A DNA stretch of 23,304 nucleotides. It comes from DATJFH01 sp035495815 (GTDB lineage: Bacteria; Acidobacteriota; Terriglobia; Bryobacterales; Bryobacteraceae). The notes below the pieces were generated by a model. That model was not told the origin of the DNA. It was given only the letters and a program-made list of their open reading frames with translations, and did not search any database. Below, piece by piece: positions 1-6,245 of the stretch (the first letter of the stretch is position 1; every line of letters begins with the position of its first letter). The translations under genes were made by a program, and so were the position numbers. The stretch lies in the NCBI GenBank assembly GCA_035495815.1, contig DATJFH010000071.1:1-23304 (forward strand). The letters are read 5' to 3'.

Positions 1-119
1 CCGCCGACGAAGAACTCCTCGGTACTCTTACCGGCGCGCGCCCGATAGTAAAATCCCACAGCCAGGTTGAACAGGAAATAAGCCGCGACCACCGACCAAT
101 CTAAGGCGCTGAGCTTCAT
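1..119 (-). CDS. Sodium:solute symporter, N-terminal fragment cut by window edge
   Basis: Only the first 39 codons are present, and the gene runs off the left edge. The peptide starts MKLSALDWSVVAAYFLFNLA, has one hydrophobic helix at about residues 8-24, then a basic stretch (YYRARAGKST) and the motif EEFFVGG. That layout is typical of the first membrane helix and following loop of the sodium:solute symporter (SSS) family, where the loop reads like D/EYFLGGR. Such proteins import sugars, amino acids or other solutes with Na+ across the inner membrane; the substrate cannot be told from this piece. The ATG complement lies at 117-119. No clear Shine-Dalgarno sequence precedes it. The open frame and family-like motif make the call fairly safe despite the short length. 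Confidence 0.72.
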   Translation of the reverse strand, partial: MKLSALDWSVVAAYFLFNLAVGFYYRARAGKSTEEFFVG

Positions 120-141
120 AGATTTTCAACCACTATGTGGA

Positions 142-160
142 AAAGATTGTGGAAATCTTT
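142..160. promoter_or_regulatory. Hairpin in the predicted symporter leader, inside a 12-base tandem repeat
   Basis: AAAGATT (142-148) and AATCTTT (154-160) form a 7-bp stem with a 5-base loop. The same stretch holds TGTGGAAA twice, at 136-143 and 148-155, exactly 12 bases apart. It lies 23-41 bases ahead of the symporter ATG. It could be a leader RNA hairpin or a pair of protein binding sites. A fit to DnaA boxes is poor. Confidence 0.3.
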
Positions 161-175
161 ACCCGGCGAGCCCTA

Positions 176-206
176 AAAATAACATATTACTGGGTTTGTA
201 ACAAAC
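176..206 (-). promoter_or_regulatory. Candidate promoter and palindromic operator ahead of the symporter
   Basis: Read on the minus strand, TTGTTA (complement of 199-204) and TATTTT (complement of 176-181) are separated by 17 bases, giving a 4/6 plus 4/6 match to sigma-70 boxes. A perfect palindrome GTTTGT-A-ACAAAC (194-206) overlaps the -35 box, as a repressor site would. The predicted start of transcription is near 168, about 50 bases ahead of the symporter ATG. This is pattern matching only. Confidence 0.35.
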
Positions 207-284
207 TGCACTGTACTTAAGCACCTTGGGCTATATGGATCACAAGTACTACGTTTTGCTGGGGTTAACCCGGACACAAGGCAG

Positions 285-899
285 TCACACCCAGACTTTC
301 TCCAGCGGAAGGCCCCGCTTGCAGAGATCGCAAGTCCTGGCATCACTGTAGTATTGGGCATCCAGCTTGGCCAGGTGGTAGAGAGGCAGCGCGCCGAAGT
401 CCACGGTTTCGGGAGTGGGCTGGTAAATAATCACGGCGAGGGCAATCACACTGGCTCCCCGGGATTCGAGGAGGGCTTTCATCTCGCTGAGTTTCGAGCC
501 CGACCGGAGGATGTCGTCGACGAGCACGACCGGTTCGCCCTGGCGGGGCTCCATATACTGCCGGAAGCGCATGGGACGGCAGTCGTCGCCGCGCTCTGCC
601 CAGTAGACCTGGTTGGCGCGGAGGGCTTCGCAGACTCCATAGGCGACGGGCAGCCCGCCGGTAGCCGGCGCGACGACGGACAACTCGGGAATCATGGCGC
701 GGAGCTCGGAGTTGGCTCGCAGAAGACGGCTGAGACCCACGCTGAGGGTCCGCGCGTGCTGGTAATAGCGCATCGCCAGGGGGACCTGGAGATACTCGTT
801 CGAATGCAGCCCGCTCGGATACTCGAAATGGCCGTCGCGCAAGGCGGCTGTGTCCCGCAGGATCTGCACTACTTCATCGGGGGTGGGCAGCAGGTGCGT
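285..899 (-). CDS. pyrE: Orotate phosphoribosyltransferase-like protein, probable ACG start
   Basis: This is a type I phosphoribosyltransferase. The N-terminal part carries DGHFEYPSGLHSNEYLQ, matching the GHF-SSG/LHS-Y substrate region of orotate phosphoribosyltransferases. The PRPP-binding loop VVLVDDILRSGSK is intact, with the acidic pair followed by small residues. By family knowledge the enzyme makes OMP from orotate and PRPP in pyrimidine synthesis, in the cytoplasm. The first ATG/GTG/TTG-type start in frame is GTG at 869. A perfect AGGAGG (complement of 906-911) lies six bases ahead of an in-frame ACG at 897-899, which adds THLLPTPDEV before that GTG. I therefore favour ACG, giving 204 residues; with GTG it is 194. 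The C-terminus has an extra Cys pair (TCDLCKRG), which is unusual. No other pyrimidine genes are nearby, so the symbol is tentative. Confidence 0.75.
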   Translation of the reverse strand, partial: THLLPTPDEVVQILRDTAALRDGHFEYPSGLHSNEYLQVPLAMRYYQHARTLSVGLSRLLRANSELRAMIPELSVVAPATGGLPVAYGVCEALRANQVYWAERGDDCRPMRFRQYMEPRQGEPVVLVDDILRSGSKLSEMKALLESRGASVIALAVIIYQPTPETVDFGALPLYHLAKLDAQYYSDARTCDLCKRGLPLEKVWV

Positions 900-1029
900 G
901 GCGTGCCTCCTGAACGGTACGACCTTAGAATGATCACGTCCTCACAGTACAGTCAGGAAGTCGTGGAGTCAAATACCCTGCCCGGCCGAGGCGGGCGGAA
1001 CCGGTCTTCAGGCTTGATATCCTGAAAAT

Positions 1030-2373
1030 ATGACGATGACGAAACGACTGCTCACCATTGTCATGGTCCTCGCCGCGGCGGCGCAGGGGCGCAAGCCGGG
1101 CGAAGAGATCAAACCCGGGTTCAATCTTTTTTCCAAGCAGCAGGACATCCAACTCGGACTGCAGGCGGCGGCGGAGGTGCGCAAGCAATACCAGCCTGTG
1201 CAAAACGACGAGCTGCAGAATTACATCCGCCGGGTAGGGGAGCGGCTGGCGGCTCAGAAAGAACCGCGTGAATCGGGATTCCAGTTCACCTATACGCTGG
1301 TCAGCGACAAGTCGATCAACGCGTTCGCGCTGCCCGGGGGGCCGACGTTCGTGCACACGGGGCTGATTCTGGCGGCCGATAACGAAGCGCAGCTCGCCGG
1401 CGTGCTGGCGCACGAGATCTCCCACGTGATTCTGCGGCACGGGACCAATCAGGCGTCTAAGGCGAACCTGATGCAGATCCCGGCGATCCTGGCGGGCGCG
1501 GTGACGGGGAGCAATCTGCTGGCTCAGTTGACCAACCTGGGCGCGGCGGGATTCCTGCTCAAGTTCTCGCGCAACGATGAAAGCCAGGCCGATGCGCTGG
1601 GGGCGAGGATCATGAACCAGGCCGGATACAACCCGATCGAGATGGCTCATTTCTTCGAAAAGCTCCAGGGCGAGGGCGGCAGCCGCGCGCCGCAGTTTCT
1701 TTCCGACCATCCGGATCCGGGCAATCGGGTGAAGGCGGTGCAGGACGAGATCCGCGCGCTGCCGCGGCATTCCTACGGAGCTGCAGCCGGGGATTTCGAT
1801 CGCGCGAAGGCGCTGGTGGCCAAGCTGCCGCCGCCCACGCGCGCTCCGGGGGCGCCGCGCATCGAGGCGCCTCCCTCGGGCAGCAAGCCTTCCGGGCGGT
1901 TCAAGCAACTGAAGGGCAGAGAATACGCGATCTCCTATCCGGAGAACTGGGAGGTGTTCGGCGACAGCAACGCCGCCACGGTCACGATCGCGCCGCGGGA
2001 AGGACTGGTGCAGGACGCGAGCGGACGGAGCCAGGTTGGCTACGGAGTGATCGTCAGCTACTTCTTTCCCGAATCGAAGACCACCGATCTCCAGCAGGCG
2101 ACCGGGGAACTGATACATCATCTGCATGCCGCCAATCCGAACCTGCGGGAGGCCGGCGCACCGCGGCGGATCAAGGTGGAAGGCGAACAGGCGCTGGTGA
2201 CCCGACTCAGCAGCGACTCGCCCTACCGGGGGCTGGCGGAAACCGATGTGCTGCTGACGGTAAACCGTCCGCAGGGCTTGTTCTACATGATCTTCATCGC
2301 GCCCGAGCGGGACTACCGGGAGCTGGAGAGCGTCTTCAATGACATGGCCAGTTCCATCCGGTTTTCCAATTGA
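1030..2373 (+). CDS. Exported M48 family zinc metalloprotease
   Basis: The 447-residue product starts with a short signal peptide (basic MTMTKRLL, then a hydrophobic run ending near AAAAQG, about residue 20). No lipobox cysteine is seen, so a periplasmic protein is likely. The zinc site HEISH is at residues 128-132. The third ligand is probably E184 in NDESQADALG, and SDHPDPGNR follows at about 225-233; these are hallmarks of the M48 (BepA/Loi-type) peptidase family. Family members act in protein quality control at the outer membrane. Residues from about 290 onward form a second domain that starts REYAISYPENW and resembles PsbP/DcrB-like modules; this is inference. The stop codon overlaps the start of the next gene (TTGA), so the two are probably co-translated. 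A second in-frame ATG lies two codons downstream, and no strong Shine-Dalgarno decides between them. Confidence 0.9.
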   Translation: MTMTKRLLTIVMVLAAAAQGRKPGEEIKPGFNLFSKQQDIQLGLQAAAEVRKQYQPVQNDELQNYIRRVGERLAAQKEPRESGFQFTYTLVSDKSINAFALPGGPTFVHTGLILAADNEAQLAGVLAHEISHVILRHGTNQASKANLMQIPAILAGAVTGSNLLAQLTNLGAAGFLLKFSRNDESQADALGARIMNQAGYNPIEMAHFFEKLQGEGGSRAPQFLSDHPDPGNRVKAVQDEIRALPRHSYGAAAGDFDRAKALVAKLPPPTRAPGAPRIEAPPSGSKPSGRFKQLKGREYAISYPENWEVFGDSNAATVTIAPREGLVQDASGRSQVGYGVIVSYFFPESKTTDLQQATGELIHHLHAANPNLREAGAPRRIKVEGEQALVTRLSSDSPYRGLAETDVLLTVNRPQGLFYMIFIAPERDYRELESVFNDMASSIRFSN

Positions 2374-2996
2374 CACGCGGCTACGATTCGGTGCTGTTCG
2401 ATTTCGACGGAGTGCTGGCCGACACCGAACCGATCCACTGGCGCTGCTGGCGGGAGACGCTGGCGCCACTCGAGATCGAGCTGACCTGGGAGACCTATTG
2501 CGCGAACTGCATCGGCGTGGCGGACCGGAATATGCTGGCATTCCTGGCGACGCTGGCGTCCCGTCCGGTGGAGGTGGAAGCGCTGCGGCCGCACTATGCG
2601 ACCAAGAAGGAGCTGTTTCGACGGAAGATCGGTGAGGCGGATCCCTGTCCGGCCGAAACGGTGGAGCTCATCCGGTCACTGGGGGGATACCGCGTGGCCG
2701 TAGTGACGTCGAGCGGGCGGCTGGAGGTGGCGCCGGTCCTCGAGCGGGCGGGACTGATTCCGTACCTGGCGGCGATGGTGTTCGGCGAGGACGTGACGCG
2801 GCACAAGCCGGCGCCGGACGCGTATCTGCTGGCGGCGAAGCGGGTGGGCGCGGCGCGTCCGCTGGTGGTGGAGGATTCGGCGGCGGGCATCGAGAGCGCG
2901 CGGGCCGCGGGGTTCGACTTCGTGCGAGTAGGCAGCCCGCGGGAGGTGGCCGCCATGGTGCGGCTGGCGCTGAAGACGGGCGGCGCGGCTTCCTGA
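2370..2996 (+). CDS. HAD-superfamily phosphatase, beta-phosphoglucomutase-like
   Basis: The 208-residue protein carries all four HAD motifs. Motif I is DFDGVLADTEP (about residues 11-21), with the nucleophile and acid/base aspartates. Motif II is VVTSSG, motif III the lysine in RHKPAPD, and motif IV VVEDSAAGIESARAAG. A helical cap follows motif I, as in subfamily I enzymes of the beta-phosphoglucomutase/phosphoglycolate phosphatase type. It is a cytosolic Mg2+-dependent sugar-phosphate or related phosphatase; the substrate cannot be assigned. Translation probably starts at a TTG whose last two bases belong to the stop of the M48 gene (TTGA), with no own Shine-Dalgarno, implying coupling. A methionine start is missing over the first 50 codons, and the HAD fold needs the TTG-proximal residues, which supports this start. 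Confidence 0.9.
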   Translation: MTRGYDSVLFDFDGVLADTEPIHWRCWRETLAPLEIELTWETYCANCIGVADRNMLAFLATLASRPVEVEALRPHYATKKELFRRKIGEADPCPAETVELIRSLGGYRVAVVTSSGRLEVAPVLERAGLIPYLAAMVFGEDVTRHKPAPDAYLLAAKRVGAARPLVVEDSAAGIESARAAGFDFVRVGSPREVAAMVRLALKTGGAAS

Positions 2997-3234
2997 TTTC
3001 GAGCGCCGTCATAAATGTATTTGAGCGCCGTTGGACACGAGTTGTTCAGCTGACCGCGGCTCTCCGGCGTCAAGTCGCCATGATCGGCAGCAGCGCCGGA
3101 TAGTTGTAGAAAACGACGTTGACGTTGCCGCCGTCGATCGAATACCGGCGCCGATTCCGTTGATGGAACTGTTGGAGCCGTTGCTCAGGCAGCGATCCCA
3201 GAGCCGGTATAGAACGATCCTCCGGAGACGCGGG
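2997..3234. other. Intergenic interval with a 9-base direct repeat and a readthrough frame
   Basis: No gene is called here. GAGCGCCGT occurs at 3001-3009 and again at 3023-3031. On the minus strand, the frame of the upstream beta-propeller gene continues past its TGA for 54 codons to a second stop at 3070-3072. Its end (NVNVVFYNYPALLPIMAT) looks more protein-like than random. It has no start codon of its own. It may be chance or a remnant of a lost gene. Confidence 0.3.
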
Positions 3235-4095
3235 TCAGACCAGGTCGATCCTGAAAATCCAGCCGCTGGTGGGACTGTCGTTATTGGGCCAGCCGGGATG
3301 GATACCGGCGTCGCAACTGATCAGCTTCCCGTCATGCACGGCGAGTCCGTGAGGGTCCGACGAGTTCGGCAGGAATTCCACGGTCTCCAGCACCTTGCCG
3401 GTGGCGGCATCGTATTTGACCAGGCCGGGACGGCCCTCGGCATAGTTCTTGCTGTCGTTTCCGGTGATCTGCCAGACCGCGCCATCGTCCCAGGCGCAGC
3501 CGTGAAACCGCATCCGGCCCGGCGCCATATGAAAGGGAATCATGAACTCCGGTTTCCACGTCGCGGCATCCACGCGGAGTATGCCGTGCAGCCGGTTGGC
3601 GACGATCCACAGCTTGCCTTCGTGCCACATGGCGCCGTGGCATCCGCCGCCGTCATTGGCCGGACCGAGGGGGATCTGACGATGGCTGATCACCTTCGAG
3701 TTCATATCCACCTGAAAGACTCCTTCGGGAGGCGCGTTCGCGCACATCCAGACATAGCCGCCGCCGTAGGCCATGCCGCTCGTGTTTCGGGACGGCGTTT
3801 TCACCGTCTTGAGCAGCTTGCCGTTCCAATCGACGAGCCAGGCGTTCTCGGTGAGGTCGGCCGGCTCGGCCATGTGATAGGCGGCCGCCTGAGCGCCGGA
3901 GAGCTTTTGCTCGGCGATCCACAGACCCTCGGGGGCCACGGCGATCCCGTTCGGAAATCCGCCCGGGCTCTTGAACAGCTTGGTGGTTTTGGCCTTTCTC
4001 GAAGGACGCGACGAGGCGGGACGCCCTGCCCCGAACATCAGGCCGGCGGCCGCGCCCGCAGTGAGAAATTCCCTTTTCGTGATGAGCGTTTTCAT
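3235..4095 (-). CDS. Exported beta-propeller (SMP-30/YncE-like) protein
   Basis: The 286-residue protein begins with a Tat-like signal (KREFLTAGAAAGLMFGAG, residues 7-24; a single Arg, so a weak Tat motif). The rest is built from repeated short units of the form G-(V/I)-x-V-(D/A)-x(5-8)-LW(I/V), such as GIAVAPEGLWIAE, YVWMCANAPPEG and GKLWIVANRLHG. These are the blades of a beta-propeller of the SMP-30/YncE/virginiamycin-lyase-like fold. No catalytic signature is decisive, so the role may be binding, a lactonase-like activity, or scaffolding in the periplasm. The start is well supported by GAGAGGA shortly before the ATG. A TATAAT box lies further upstream. The next gene upstream, the exported aldolase-like protein, is read in the same direction but 220 bases away, so a shared unit is uncertain. 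Confidence 0.8.
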   Translation of the reverse strand: MKTLITKREFLTAGAAAGLMFGAGRPASSRPSRKAKTTKLFKSPGGFPNGIAVAPEGLWIAEQKLSGAQAAAYHMAEPADLTENAWLVDWNGKLLKTVKTPSRNTSGMAYGGGYVWMCANAPPEGVFQVDMNSKVISHRQIPLGPANDGGGCHGAMWHEGKLWIVANRLHGILRVDAATWKPEFMIPFHMAPGRMRFHGCAWDDGAVWQITGNDSKNYAEGRPGLVKYDAATGKVLETVEFLPNSSDPHGLAVHDGKLISCDAGIHPGWPNNDSPTSGWIFRIDLV

Positions 4096-4121
4096 GAACT
4101 TCCTCTCAACTGACCTGCCGG

Positions 4122-4127
4122 ATTATA
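4122..4127 (-). promoter_or_regulatory. Consensus -10 box ahead of the beta-propeller gene
   Basis: The complement of these bases is a perfect TATAAT, 27 bases ahead of the ATG at 4095, which leaves room for a short leader carrying the GAGAGGA ribosome site. No good -35 box is seen at 16-18 bases spacing, so the promoter would be of the weak -35 type or activator dependent. Confidence 0.4.
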
Positions 4128-4177
4128 TCCAATTCCCAAGCCGTGATGGATTGGCTCGGAAAATTTCGCTTTCAGCA

Positions 4178-4199
4178 GTGAGGGCGGGCAAGCCCTCAC
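4178..4199. repeat. REP-like 8-bp hairpin between two genes
   Basis: GTGAGGGC (4178-4185) and GCCCTCAC (4192-4199) form a perfect 8-bp stem around a six-base loop. No T-run follows on either strand, so it is not a classic intrinsic terminator. The compact GC-rich palindrome in a 220-base intergenic gap resembles dispersed REP-type units. Only one copy is found in this window. Confidence 0.5.
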
Positions 4200-4317
4200 G
4201 ACAGATTCGAGTCTCACGGCGGGCGGATTCTGATGGCCAGGACGGTGCGCCAGGAACTACTCTATCCGCCGCGCTCCAAGCGCAAGCTGCCGCGCAAGCC
4301 ATTCTGAGACGAGGCGG

Positions 4318-5262
4318 CTACCAGGGCATCTGCCGCTTCGAAAACTTGCGGCCTTTGTCGGCGGTTTCCGCTCCTCCGCCGGAGCCGATCATCACGCCTT
4401 CCCGGATCATCTCCTCGACGTCGGTCAAGCGGACGGTGTTGAGAAACGCCAGCTTGTTCTTCTTGCAGGCCGCCAGAACGCGGGCGCGCGCCTCGCGCAT
4501 TTTGGGGTGGAGAGTCTCGTTGGCGCCATGACCGTCGGGAAGATCGAGCGAGAGGCCCATATCGCCCGGACCCCACTCGGCGAAGGCGATTCCGGGCACG
4601 GCGGCGACTTTCTCGGCATTGGCCAGCGCGTGCTTATCCTCGATTTTCAGGCCCAGCATGAATTCGCCATCGGGATTGAGCGGCCAGACGTCGGCCCGCC
4701 TGGTGTACTCGGAAGAGGAAATGCCCCAGATCTTCGAGGCAAAGCCCTGGCTGCCGCTGCCGAGCAGTCCTTCGCCAAGCTCCGGCGACACGGGTTTGGC
4801 ATTGGGATAGCGGGCCGCGCGCACCAGCCACTTTACGGCTTCCGGGCTCCGGGCGTGGCACAACAGAATACCGTGGATGCCGCAATAGAGGGCCTGCTGC
4901 GCGACCCAGAAGTTCGCGCGCATGTGATTCTCATCGATCCCGATGACCGGCAGCGTGGCGATGACGGCGGGCGTGCGGTGGCCGCTCTTGGTCGGTCCGC
5001 CGTCGACCAGTCCCTGCATGAAGGCGCGGAGGGCGGTGAAATCGAGCGCGCCGTGCTCCATTTCGTAATTGATGTAGTCGGCGTAGGTGTGGGCGAGTTT
5101 TTTGCCCTCTTCGTAACCGCCGCCTCCACCCACGTAGTAGACGGGCTGTCCGCTGGACAGCAATTCGACGGCTTTGTTGATCCGTTTCGGCTGATGCGTG
5201 GAGGCGGCCGCAAGACCTGCCGCGGCGGCCAGGGGTGTTGCGAGGAATTCTTTGCGTGTCAT
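4318..5262 (-). CDS. Exported HpcH/HpaI aldolase-like protein
   Basis: The protein (314 residues from the ATG at 5260-5262) matches the HpcH/HpaI aldolase/citrate lyase TIM barrel: ALYCGIHGILLCHARSPEAV, AARYPNAK, MLGLKIEDK and EWGPGDMGLSLDLP. The family cleaves 2-oxo-3-deoxy acids with a divalent metal. The metal-ligand Glu (KIED) and Asp (GPGD) are present, but the place of the usual catalytic Arg (P-x-VRxP) reads PVIGIDEN, so classic aldolase activity is doubtful. A signal-like N-terminus (MTRKEFLATPLAAAAGLAAAS) suggests export, whereas the family is normally cytosolic. A TTG start four codons upstream (5274) is possible; I prefer the ATG because it leads directly into the signal sequence. 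No good Shine-Dalgarno is seen for either. It is divergent from the cytochrome/PQQ pair, with 158 bases between. Confidence 0.78.
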   Translation of the reverse strand: MTRKEFLATPLAAAAGLAAASTHQPKRINKAVELLSSGQPVYYVGGGGGYEEGKKLAHTYADYINYEMEHGALDFTALRAFMQGLVDGGPTKSGHRTPAVIATLPVIGIDENHMRANFWVAQQALYCGIHGILLCHARSPEAVKWLVRAARYPNAKPVSPELGEGLLGSGSQGFASKIWGISSSEYTRRADVWPLNPDGEFMLGLKIEDKHALANAEKVAAVPGIAFAEWGPGDMGLSLDLPDGHGANETLHPKMREARARVLAACKKNKLAFLNTVRLTDVEEMIREGVMIGSGGGAETADKGRKFSKRQMPW

Positions 5263-5420
5263 TGGGGGAAACAATATCGTTCCCGCGCGGCCTTGTCAAC
5301 CGGCTCGCGGCTGGCGGGTTTTGAGCCGCGGCGCGGCGCCGAAAGCCACATGGAAAGGCGAGTCCGGATCCACCAGCCGCAAATTGCCAGCCGACCGATG
5401 ATTTCGAGTACACTATCGGC

Positions 5421-6245
5421 ATGCCGTGGCTGATCCCGATCGTTCTCGCCATCACCGTGCAAGGCGGGTTCAGCGAATCGCTGCGTCTGCTGGCCCAGAC
5501 GCGGGGAAGATCCGGGCAGCGCAGCCGTAATACCAGCACGAATCCGCTGGGGCGCAGCCGGGAGGTGGTGGAAGCGGGACGCCAGCTTTACAACTCGTCG
5601 TGCACTGCGTGCCACGGGCTGGACGGCACGGTGGGGGACCGCGGTCCGGCCCTGGCGGCCACGCGAAGGTACTTGCGGAGGACCGATGACGACCTGTTCG
5701 GCGCCATCAAGAACGGCATCCCCGGAACGCTGATGCCGCAAACGGGTCTTCCGGATAACGATATCTGGAAAATCGTGGCGTACATTCGCAACCTGCGGGC
5801 CACGGCATCCGATGAATTCGTATCCGGAAACGCGGAGCGCGGGGAAGCCATATTCCGGGGCAAAGCACGCTGCGGCGATTGCCACATGGTGAAGGGGCGT
5901 GGCGGGCTCCTCGGGCCCGACCTTTCCAATATCGCGGCGGAACGGCGTCTCGAACAGCTGCGGCAGTCGCTGACGAGCCCGAGCCCGTTTATTCCGCGCG
6001 GCTACCAGCCGGTCAAGCTGACCACCAAAGCCGGTGAAACGATCGAAGGGGTGATCAAGAACGAAGACAATTTTTCGCTCCAGGTGATGGATCTTCACTA
6101 CCGGCTCCATCTGCTGAACAAGGAGGAATTGGAGCAACTCGAGTACGGAAAGGAGTCTCTCATGCCGCATCATTATGGCCAAACCCTGAAACCCGAAGAA
6201 ATGCAAGACCTCCTCGCATTCCTGAGCCGACAGGTCCGCCAATGA
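5421..6245 (+). CDS. Exported diheme cytochrome c with Planctomycete-type heme-binding C-terminus
   Basis: The 274-residue product has a short N-terminal signal (WLIPIVLAITVQG) and two c-type heme motifs. CTACH sits in the first domain (about residue 61), with its axial Met probably in GTLMPQTG. CGDCH begins the second domain (about residue 151). The second half (RGEAIF, GPDLSNI, then KLTTKAGETIEGVIKNED and a closing ALLAFLS-like helix) fits the 'putative heme-binding domain' described for Pirellula/Verrucomicrobium proteins. It should be a periplasmic electron carrier. The stop overlaps the start of the PQQ dehydrogenase as ATGA, so the cytochrome is very likely that enzyme's electron acceptor. 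The start is the first ATG and lacks a clear Shine-Dalgarno; the signal peptide supports it. Confidence 0.88.
   Translation: MPWLIPIVLAITVQGGFSESLRLLAQTRGRSGQRSRNTSTNPLGRSREVVEAGRQLYNSSCTACHGLDGTVGDRGPALAATRRYLRRTDDDLFGAIKNGIPGTLMPQTGLPDNDIWKIVAYIRNLRATASDEFVSGNAERGEAIFRGKARCGDCHMVKGRGGLLGPDLSNIAAERRLEQLRQSLTSPSPFIPRGYQPVKLTTKAGETIEGVIKNEDNFSLQVMDLHYRLHLLNKEELEQLEYGKESLMPHHYGQTLKPEEMQDLLAFLSRQVRQ

Noticed and set aside
131..160. DnaA-box cluster (TGTGGAAA repeats)
   Set aside because: The matches to TTATCCACA are partial, there are only two, and there is no dnaA/dnaN or AT-rich unwinding region nearby, so an origin is not supported.
262..271. GGGTTAACCC palindrome as a terminator of the phosphoribosyltransferase gene
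   Set aside because: It has no loop room for a hairpin and no T-run; it is at most a protein-binding palindrome and may be chance.
934..2541. 535-residue minus-strand open frame across the M48 and HAD genes
   Set aside because: It is antisense to two genes with intact catalytic motifs and is extremely rich in Arg and Pro, as expected for a shadow frame.
3031..4113. 360-residue plus-strand open frame across the beta-propeller gene
   Set aside because: The minus-strand gene has a signal peptide, ribosome site and propeller repeats; the plus-strand frame has none.
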